Source of the DNA: Actinoplanes sp. SE50/110
GTDB taxonomy: Bacteria; Actinomycetota; Actinomycetes; Mycobacteriales; Micromonosporaceae
Direction of reading: 5' to 3'
Assembly (NCBI RefSeq): GCF_900119315.1
Contig: NZ_LT827010.1
Coordinates: 4,373,001 to 4,437,000, forward strand
Length of the DNA stretch: 64,000 bases
Below are positions 8,611-14,660 of this stretch, in pieces. The position numbers and the translations under genes were made by a program. Within the stretch, counting starts at the first letter, position 1; every line of letters starts with the position of its first letter. The notes beneath the pieces are model-generated. The model searched no databases. It was given only the letters and a program-made list of their open reading frames with translations, and was not told the DNA's origin.

Positions 8611-9091
8611 AACGCGGCACAGATGGGATGTCTCGGGGAACGCCGGTGGTGTGGGAAGCATGGATCGACCATTCGGGTCAGGCTCGGATCCTGGCAGGTC
8701 CTTCAGCGGGCATCGAGATTGCTTGAGATTGCTCAACGGCCGACCCGCCACGAGAAGGGCACCAAACGGCGGATCGGTCGTCCGGGCCAATGAGACCGTC
8801 GGTGAGCAGCTGGTCGTACTTGGTCAGTGGTCCGCTATCAGCATTGCAACGCCATACAAGAAAGTGACTCATCAGTAATTTCAGAGAGTGGCTCCACTCT
8901 GTTCATATGTGCAAGTTGCACATATGAAGAATGTTGCATTCGCGGTCGGCGTAAATAGCATGGTTCAGCTTTGGCCGAAAGACGTTTGCAGGAAATTAGA
9001 CTTTTGTTTTCTCTGTGATTACTGATCTTCGTGGAGGGGATTAGAGCCCCCGTTCGAGCAACACCCCCTACGGTTGAACGGAGATCCTCTG
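8611..9091. other. 481-bp gene-free region, AT-rich for this window
   Basis: No credible coding frame is visible. The right part (about 8810-9060) is clearly richer in A and T than the surroundings and holds the 27-bp palindrome at 8902-8928, then the leader of the chaplin-like gene with GGAG just before 9092. A regulatory region for the secreted protein gene is the simplest reading. Confidence 0.6.
8902..8928. promoter_or_regulatory. Perfect 27-bp palindrome
   Basis: Arms TTCATATGTGCAA (8902-8914) and TTGCACATATGAA (8916-8928) flank a single G. It is AT-rich, lacks a T-tract and lies 164 bp before the chaplin-like gene. It looks more like a dimer-binding operator or a long-leader hairpin than a terminator. 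No regulator is assigned. Confidence 0.65.
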
Positions 9092-9388
9092 ATGCGTATC
9101 CGTACCGCTGTCGCCGTCCTCGCCCTGACCGCCGGCGCCGCCGCCGGCAGCCTCGCGCTGACCGGCCCCGCCATGGCGACCCCGCAGAACGGCCTGGTCA
9201 ACGTCTACGTCCAGGACGTCGCCAGCGGCAACCAGGTCATCGCGCTGCAGAACGTGCCGGTCGACGTCGCCGCCAACGTGTGCGGCCTGACCGTCAACGT
9301 GCTCAGCACCGAACTGCTCTCGGGCAACCACGCCGTCTGCACCGCCAAGAACACCCCGACCACCAAGTCCTGGGTTTCCTACAGCTGA
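9092..9388 (+). CDS. Small chaplin-like secreted protein
   Basis: 98 residues from the ATG at 9092, with GGAG upstream; an in-frame TTG at 9074 is less likely. The signal peptide spans residues 1-29 (TAVAVLALTAGAAAGSLAL, cut after AMA). The mature part of about 69 residues is rich in Val, Asn and Gly with beta-prone stretches (NGLVNVYVQDV, NVPVDVAANVCGLTVNVL) and two cysteines about 23 residues apart. This resembles chaplins and related small hydrophobic surface proteins but lacks a canonical full chaplin motif. A surface or hyphal coat role is inference. A strong terminator follows. Confidence 0.75.
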   Translation: MRIRTAVAVLALTAGAAAGSLALTGPAMATPQNGLVNVYVQDVASGNQVIALQNVPVDVAANVCGLTVNVLSTELLSGNHAVCTAKNTPTTKSWVSYS

Positions 9389-9488
9389 ACCAGCAAGCCC
9401 GGTGACTTCCCTCGACACCCCCTACGCCGAGGACCGTGACGACCGGGCACCGTAACCCTCCGACCAGATCAGCTAAGTAATCGGCAGC

Positions 9489-9522
9489 AGGCAGCCTCGC
9501 GCCCCCTACGGCGTGAGGCTGC
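9489..9522 (+). terminator. Terminator hairpin after the chaplin-like gene
   Basis: A 14-bp stem (GGCAGCCTCGCGCC / GGCGTGAGGCTGCC, one G-T pair) with loop CCCTAC, 100 bp after the stop codon. No T-tract. Its loop repeats CCCCCTACG, also found before and after the gene. Confidence 0.7.
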
Positions 9523-9594
9523 CCGCATATCCACCCTCCACCACCCGGGCAATTCTCGCTGAGCATCACCGGTGGACAGTCCAAGATCTTCCAA

Positions 9595-10173
9595 ATGCTT
9601 TACTGCTACGCCCTTCGAATCCGACAGCCGGTCGTCAGTCCTTCGGGGGCAGTTGCCACGTTCCCGCTGGTATATGCGGGAGTGGGTGCCGAGGTCGAGC
9701 CGTTTCAGGCCCTGCAGGCCAGCCTGAGCCAGTACTTCGACGGCGACTTCGACGCGGCTCTGGCCGAAGATGAGTCGGCCGCACTGGCCGACGCCGACCG
9801 GATCATCGCCGAACACGTCCGCACCGCCCAGGTTCGGCTGGCCCGGGCCGCCCCGGCCCTCGACTGGTCCGACCACACCACCCTGACCGAAGCGCTGCCG
9901 GCGATCGCCCGCCGCGCCGCCGACCTACGGTTCGTGCAGATCCTCGGCACGCCCGCCCCCACCGTCACGATCACCGTGGACCACCAACCGGCCGAAACGA
10001 TCCCGCGGGCCGCCGCCCGGCACGACCTCGACGTCAACACCCTCACGTCCGCGGTACGTCGTGCGAATCTGAGCCCCGCCACCCGGCTCGACGCCCGTAC
10101 ACCGCTGTACCGGACCGACGGGATCGACCGACTGCTCCGCAGCCGCAGGCCGCGCCAGAATCCAGCGCCATAA
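9595..10173 (+). CDS. Hypothetical protein with helix-turn-helix-like C-terminus
   Basis: 192 residues; start uncertain. The N-terminal half is acidic and alanine-rich (QYFDGDFDAALAEDESAALADADRI is read as helix). The last 45 residues (RHDLDVNTLTSAVRRANL, then PLYRTDGIDRLLRSR) look like a small helix-turn-helix with a basic tail, as in excisionase or MerR-like domains. It lies beside the decayed conjugation genes and could be a leftover of the same element. No family is firmly recognised. Confidence 0.5.
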   Translation: MLYCYALRIRQPVVSPSGAVATFPLVYAGVGAEVEPFQALQASLSQYFDGDFDAALAEDESAALADADRIIAEHVRTAQVRLARAAPALDWSDHTTLTEALPAIARRAADLRFVQILGTPAPTVTITVDHQPAETIPRAAARHDLDVNTLTSAVRRANLSPATRLDARTPLYRTDGIDRLLRSRRPRQNPAP

Positions 10174-10285
10174 CTGTTGCCCCAACTGGGCAGTCCGGTG
10201 CCGGTTAGAGGCGGCGTCCGGCCGAGTCTGCAGCCCTGGACCGGTATCGGTAAAGGCGGCTCGGCGTCGCCGCCGTCCTGATGTG

Positions 10286-11007
10286 TCAGGTAAGGCCCGG
10301 GCGTTCCGTATGTAGCTCCGCCAGCGCGGCCACGATGAGGTGTGCCGTGTTCCGATCTGTTTCAGTCGGCAGCGCGGGCACTTGGCGCAGACCCGTCGCC
10401 TGCATTATCCGGCTCCGCAGGCTCGGTGCCGTCGCATTTACCAAGTCGAATACCTTGGTCATGTCCATCGCAGTCAGTAGCGGAACTGCCTTGTGCGGTG
10501 TCCTCAGGGCCATTGTCTCCATAAGTGAACCTGCCCGGTCGGACTCCATCGCGGCCAGCACCCTGGCCGCCGGACGCGGCTGCATCTCAGCCAGCAGCCT
10601 GGCCGTCAGGGCCGAATCCATCCCGGCCAACGCCGAGGCCGCCTGAAGCGGATTCATCGCATTCAGGAGCCAAACCGCCCACTTCGGCGAAGGCTCGGGT
10701 AGTACAGGCTCGGCGTGTCGGCGGCCGTGGTCAGCGCCGCGGCGACCGATTCCTCGGCGCTGGTGCGCAGCCGGGCGAGGGCGTCGACGTCCTGGTCGAC
10801 GACCTGCGTGACCACCTTGGCGACGATCCGGTCGATCCGCTGCTGAATCGCTTTTTGTGCAGCCTGTACCGCGGCGCCCAGGTCGAGCGAGCGCAACGCT
10901 GCGGCGATCGCCCCGTCCAGTCCCGGCGTCGGCCCGGTGGCCGGTTGGTCGCCGGCGCCGGCCGGGTCGAGGGCGGCGAGGTCGTCCCACTCTCCGAGGT
11001 TGCTCAC
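10286..11007 (-). pseudogene. Frameshifted gene next to a decayed conjugation gene
   Basis: It starts at a GTG (11005-11007) overlapping the stop of the transfer-ATPase remnant (GTGA). The first frame (NLGEWDDLAALDP, then LDLGAAVQAAQKAIQQRIDR) is open to about 10663. Near 10700 a normal-looking protein continues in another frame (PEPSPKWAVWLLNAMN to ERPGLT, ending 10286). The second part has helical repeats (GMDSALTARLLAEMQP, AAMESDRAGSLMETM) like the MgtE N-terminal or FliG-like armadillo fold. One base appears lost at the junction. It was probably a cargo or accessory transfer protein. Confidence 0.5.
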
Positions 11008-11458
11008 GCCTGGCCGGTCCACGGGGTGCCGGCGGTCGCTTCCTGCTGTTCCACTTCGCGCAGCGACTCCAGGGCCTCGGCGATCGTGTCGTCGGCGGCC
11101 GGGTCGGGGGCCCCCACACGTGCACGGCGACGTCTTCCCAGGACATCCGCAAGGTCTGCCCGCCGGCCAGGGCCGCGCCGAGCGGCAGGCCGACGCTGGT
11201 GGTGACGCCGAGGCGTTTCGCGGTCGCGGCGGCCCCGGTGGTCAGGGCGTCGATGTTGCGGCCGCGATCCATGTACTTGGCCGCCCGGTCGACCCGGGTG
11301 GCCTTGCCGGCCCGGCGCAGCAGCAGCCAGAACACCACGCCGGCCGCGGCCAGGATGCCGGGCAGCTGGTAGGTGCCCCACGCGGTGCGCCCGAGCGGTC
11401 CGGACCGGTAGAGGTTCGAGCCGGATCCGCGGGCGCGCCGCCACAGCACGCGCCGCAC
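11004..11458 (-). pseudogene. Remnant of a TraG/VirD4-type conjugative coupling ATPase
   Basis: The frame from 11458 carries the N-terminal part of an actinobacterial coupling protein: a hydrophobic anchor (LPGILAAAGVVFWLLLRR), RGRNIDALTTGAAATAKRLGV and GQTLRMSWEDVAVHVWGP. In intact relatives (from memory) the Walker A motif follows that WGP directly. Here the frame changes near 11107 and only a C-terminal tail (DDTIAEALESLREVEQQ) remains, ending at 11004. The whole ATPase core, several hundred residues, is missing, so this is an internal deletion. It marks an old integrated conjugative element. Confidence 0.65.
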
Positions 11459-11509
11459 GGGTTGAATGACAAGCTGACGGAGGATCCACCGGCGGTGGTG
11501 CCGGTCGGC

Positions 11510-12676
11510 TCAGGCGGGGGTGAGCAGGCCCTCGCGCAGCAGGCGGCGGATCAGGACCAGGCTGTCGTCGCGGTCGAGCGGCAGGTCGCCGGCGGTGTGC
11601 GGTTTGCCGTCGAGGACCAGGCGCAGGGCCGGCTCGCAGTACCCGGGGAAGGTCACCGTGTAGCCGGCGGCCCGCACGGTGCCGCCGTCGACGTCGACGC
11701 TCAGGCCCGGACGGGCGGTGACCTCGTCGGTGTCGGTGAGCCGCTCGGCGAAGTCGAGCTGGGCCAGCGGGCTCAGCGGCGCCGGGCGGGTGGCCGGCCC
11801 GGTCCGCTCGCGCATCCGGGCGGCCACCGCCGCCGGATCGACGGTGGGCAGCCACTCCCGGAGCGCTTCGATCGTCGCGGTCAGCTCGGATTCCGGATTG
11901 CGGCGGTACGCCACGGTGGCGCGCAGCCGCGGCTCCTGCACCGCCATCGCCAGCAGTTCCTCGACCAGCGCATACCGGGTCAGACTGCGGATGCCGACGG
12001 TCAGATGCAGGGAGCGCACCTGCTCGGTACGGGCGGAGTGCAGCCAGCCGCGCGGCAGGTACAGGGCGTCCCCGGGTTCGAGCACGGTGTCGATCGCCGG
12101 CGTGCCCTCCGCGGTCGCCGCCACCTCGTCGGCGTGTCCGCCCCACGGCTGATTCTCGATCGGGTCGCTGAGCACCGGCGGATGGATGATCCACCGTTTG
12201 CGGCCCTCGCACTGCAGCACGAACACGTCGTGCGTGTCGTAGTGGGTGGCGAACCCCTGGCTGCCCGGCGGCGTCAGGTACGCGTTGACCTGCAGCGGCC
12301 GGTTCAACTCGGCGCCCAGCCGCCCGGTGAACTCGATCAGGGGCGGCCACAGCCGGTGCAGTCCCTGCAGCACCAGGGTGGCGCCGCCGGCGAACAGGCG
12401 CATCACGCGTTCGTCATGCACCTGGTCGCCGACCTCGGCCCCGGCCCCGCCGCCACCGGTGTACCGGCCGGCCGGCAGCACCTTGCCGTGCTGCGCCACC
12501 CGCAGGAACGGGGTGCGCAGACCACGGCGGCTGAGCAGCTCGTCGACCGCCGGTACGGACAGCAGATCGGTGAAGCCGGCACGGCCGCGGGAGAGCAGGG
12601 GCTGCTTTCCCCAGTACGTGTCGGCGAACTCCGCCTCGCCGATCCCGACGGCGCGGGCCAGGGCGCTGGTGGTCAT
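11510..12676 (-). CDS. JmjC/cupin-4 2-oxoglutarate oxygenase
   Basis: 388 residues, similar to bacterial ribosomal-oxygenase-type cupins (YcfD/NO66/MINA53 group). The N-terminal FADTYWGKQPLLSRG motif is typical. The iron facial triad is visible as HYDTHD (His and Asp) and, further on, PRGWLHSA (His), with a lysine-containing strand RKRWIIHPP for 2-oxoglutarate. A winged-helix-like dimer and tail domain follows. Family members hydroxylate Arg or His on proteins. It overlaps by 4 bp (ATGA) with the repeat-peptide gene upstream, so a peptide substrate is the obvious candidate (inference). Confidence 0.85.
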   Translation of the reverse strand: MTTSALARAVGIGEAEFADTYWGKQPLLSRGRAGFTDLLSVPAVDELLSRRGLRTPFLRVAQHGKVLPAGRYTGGGGAGAEVGDQVHDERVMRLFAGGATLVLQGLHRLWPPLIEFTGRLGAELNRPLQVNAYLTPPGSQGFATHYDTHDVFVLQCEGRKRWIIHPPVLSDPIENQPWGGHADEVAATAEGTPAIDTVLEPGDALYLPRGWLHSARTEQVRSLHLTVGIRSLTRYALVEELLAMAVQEPRLRATVAYRRNPESELTATIEALREWLPTVDPAAVAARMRERTGPATRPAPLSPLAQLDFAERLTDTDEVTARPGLSVDVDGGTVRAAGYTVTFPGYCEPALRLVLDGKPHTAGDLPLDRDDSLVLIRRLLREGLLTPA

Positions 12677-12876
12677 GCCGAGCCGTCGGCTCCGCCGTCG
12701 TGGCCCAGCGGGTTCGCGCCGCCGTCGGCCGGGCCCTCGTCCGGGGTGCCCTCGGTGTCGGCGGCACCGTCCGCGCCGCCGTCGTGCCCACCCGGGTACG
12801 CGCCGCCGTCGGCCGGGCCCTCGGTGTCCTTGTCCGCAGGGTCGGAACTCACGATGTCGTTCTCATTCAATGCCAT
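12673..12876 (-). CDS. 67-residue repeat peptide, candidate RiPP precursor
   Basis: Translation starts at the ATG at 12876 behind GGAG with 4-base spacing, and ends in an ATGA overlap with the JmjC oxygenase gene. After an 18-residue leader-like segment (MALNENDIVSSDPADKDT) come two near-identical 21-residue units, EGPADGGA(Y/N)P(G/L)GHDGGADG(A/S)A, joined by DTEGTPD. The peptide is highly acidic, lacks Cys, Ser or Thr clusters and has one His per unit in a PxGHDGG context. Translational coupling and core-like repeats suggest a precursor hydroxylated by the oxygenase. No maturation partner other than the P450 opposite is nearby. Confidence 0.65.
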   Translation of the reverse strand: MALNENDIVSSDPADKDTEGPADGGAYPGGHDGGADGAADTEGTPDEGPADGGANPLGHDGGADGSA

Positions 12877-12956
12877 GCGGCTCCAGCTACCCAGAATGGA
12901 TCTTCCTAATCCACCCGGGACGTTTGTCCGCCCGACACCGGGGCAACCGGGGACGC

Positions 12957-14126
12957 ATGCTTCTCGATGACAGTGTCGGCTTGGCGGTCCAAGGGTACGG
13001 CTGGCTCCCCACGGTGTGGCGGCGCGCCGGCGGCGGCCCGGTGGTGCAGACCCGGCTGCTCGGGCAGAAGGTGACCGCGCTGCGCGGCCCCGAGGCGGTC
13101 CGATTCTTCTACGACGAGTCGCACATCCGGCGGCACGGGGCGCTCCCGGAACCGGTACAGGGCACCCTGTTCGGCAAGGGCGCCGTGCACACCCTGGACG
13201 GCGACGAGCACCACGCCCGCAAGGCGATCTTCCTGAACGTGCTCAAGGACCCGCGGCACATCGCCGATCTGGTCGACCGGGCCGGGCGGGCCTGGGACGA
13301 GACGGCCGCCGGGTGGACGCCGGGCCGTCCGGTGGTGCTCTTCGACGAGGCGAGCCGGGTGCTGACCCGGGCGGTCTGCGACTGGGCCGGGGTGCCGGTC
13401 AGCGACGCCGAGGTGCCGCGGGTGGCGGCCGACCTGACCGCGATGGTGGACGGGTTCGCGACGCTGGGGCCGCGGCACTGGCGGGCCCGGACCGCCCGCG
13501 GCCGCCGGGAACGCTGGCTGGAACCGCTGCTCGGGCACAGCTGGATCCGCGGCCTGGACGCGGTCGACATGCTGAACATCCTGCGCCCGACGGTGGCGGT
13601 GTCGTGGTTCGTGGCGTTCGCCGGGCACGCGCTGCACCGGTGGCCCCGGCAGGCCGAGCCGCTGCGGGACGGCAACACCGCGTACGCCATCGCGTTCGCG
13701 CACGAGGTCCGGCGGTTCTACCCGTTCGCGCCGTTCGTCGGCGGCCGGGCGGTGCGCGACCTGTCCTGGGGCGGGCACGACATCCCGGCCGGGTCGATGG
13801 TGCTGCTCGACATCTACGGACAGAACCACGACGCGGACCTGTTCCCGGAGCCTTACCGGTTCAACCCGGCCCGCTTCCTGGGCATCTCGCCCCAGGCTGA
13901 CGAGCTGATCCCGCAGGGCGGCGGCGACGCGGCGACCAATCACCGGTGCCCGGGAGAGGACGTGGTGGTGATGCTGCTCGCCGACCTGGCGACCCGACTG
14001 GCTCGGTGCGACTACTCCGTACCGGAGCAGGATCTGACCATCCCACTGACCCGCATCCCGGCCCGGCCGTGCAGCGGCGTGGTGCTGGTCCCGGCCGCCG
14101 CGGAGGTATTCACCCCCGCTGGATGA
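12957..14126 (+). CDS. Cytochrome P450, CYP152-type fatty-acid peroxygenase
   Basis: 389 residues from the ATG at 12957, slightly shorter than typical. The haem-ligand motif is HRCPGED near residue 328. The helix preceding the substrate pocket reads EVRRFYPFAPFVGGRAV; the arginine and proline there match the carboxylate-binding pair of P450 BSbeta/SPalpha peroxygenases, which use H2O2 to hydroxylate or decarboxylate fatty acids. It is divergent from the repeat peptide with 80 bp between. Its last codons and stop are part of the first R17 box (14110-14126). Confidence 0.85.
   Translation: MLLDDSVGLAVQGYGWLPTVWRRAGGGPVVQTRLLGQKVTALRGPEAVRFFYDESHIRRHGALPEPVQGTLFGKGAVHTLDGDEHHARKAIFLNVLKDPRHIADLVDRAGRAWDETAAGWTPGRPVVLFDEASRVLTRAVCDWAGVPVSDAEVPRVAADLTAMVDGFATLGPRHWRARTARGRRERWLEPLLGHSWIRGLDAVDMLNILRPTVAVSWFVAFAGHALHRWPRQAEPLRDGNTAYAIAFAHEVRRFYPFAPFVGGRAVRDLSWGGHDIPAGSMVLLDIYGQNHDADLFPEPYRFNPARFLGISPQADELIPQGGGDAATNHRCPGEDVVVMLLADLATRLARCDYSVPEQDLTIPLTRIPARPCSGVVLVPAAAEVFTPAG
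14110..14126 (+). promoter_or_regulatory. R17 box, first of the island
   Basis: TCACCC-CCGCT-GGATGA, overlapping the P450 stop codon. A -10-like GATTCT is at 14150-14155, starting 24 bp after the box end. The predicted transcript starts near 14162, giving a leader of about 30 bases with AGGAG before the ATG at 14192. It would drive the 14192-19187 operon. Confidence 0.75.
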
Positions 14127-14191
14127 GGCGGCGCCGGGGCTCCGGCGGCGATTCTCAGGCGCGGCACCTCCCGCGACCTCAGGAGAATCCG

Positions 14192-14650
14192 ATGAGCTCC
14201 GAACCTGTCAAACCGTCCGTCAACGCCGGGAAACTGTGGGCCGGTGGCGGGGCCACCGCGGCGGTGGCGGCGCTGATCGCCGTCGCCGGGATCCTGCTCG
14301 GGCGCGGCATCTTCGACATCGGCGTGCTCGCCCCGAAGGGCGACGGCGCCTGGGGTGACGCGAGCACCGGCTGGTACGCGCTGGGCGCCGCGGTGGCCGC
14401 GCTCGCCGCTACCGGCCTGGTGCATGTGCTGATCCTGACCACCCCGCGGCCGATGCGCTTCTTCGGCTGGGTGGTCGGGCTGGCCACGGTGTCGGCGATG
14501 CTGGCGCCGTACGTCACCGACGCCGAACGGGCCGCCAAGGTCTACACGTCCGGCCTCACCATGATCCTCGGCATCGCGATCGGCTCATTGATCGCCGGCG
14601 TGGCCCGCTCGGCCACCACCCTGGTGCGGCCCCGGCCGTCCTACCGGTGA
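14192..14650 (+). CDS. Four-helix membrane protein, DUF6069-like
   Basis: 152 residues from the ATG at 14192 with ribosome site AGGAG at 14181-14185. Four hydrophobic segments (about 14-38, 60-85, 92-112, 120-142), with a short loop after the first helix. It matches the general pattern of DUF6069 membrane proteins; no catalytic residues seen. First gene of the R17-driven operon with the P-type ATPase 10 bp downstream, so it could be an accessory subunit (inference). Confidence 0.65.
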   Translation: MSSEPVKPSVNAGKLWAGGGATAAVAALIAVAGILLGRGIFDIGVLAPKGDGAWGDASTGWYALGAAVAALAATGLVHVLILTTPRPMRFFGWVVGLATVSAMLAPYVTDAERAAKVYTSGLTMILGIAIGSLIAGVARSATTLVRPRPSYR

Positions 14651-14660
14651 GGGGCGCGAG

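Noticed and set aside
11004-12350. 448-codon minus-strand frame overlapping the JmjC gene
   Set aside because: Only its last 35 or so codons are protein-like (tail of the transfer-ATPase remnant); the rest is the JmjC gene read in a wrong frame.
12700-12909. Plus-strand frame opposite the repeat peptide
   Set aside because: Val/Arg-rich mirror of the Gly/Asp repeat with no ribosome site. The minus-strand peptide has the ribosome site and coupling to the oxygenase.
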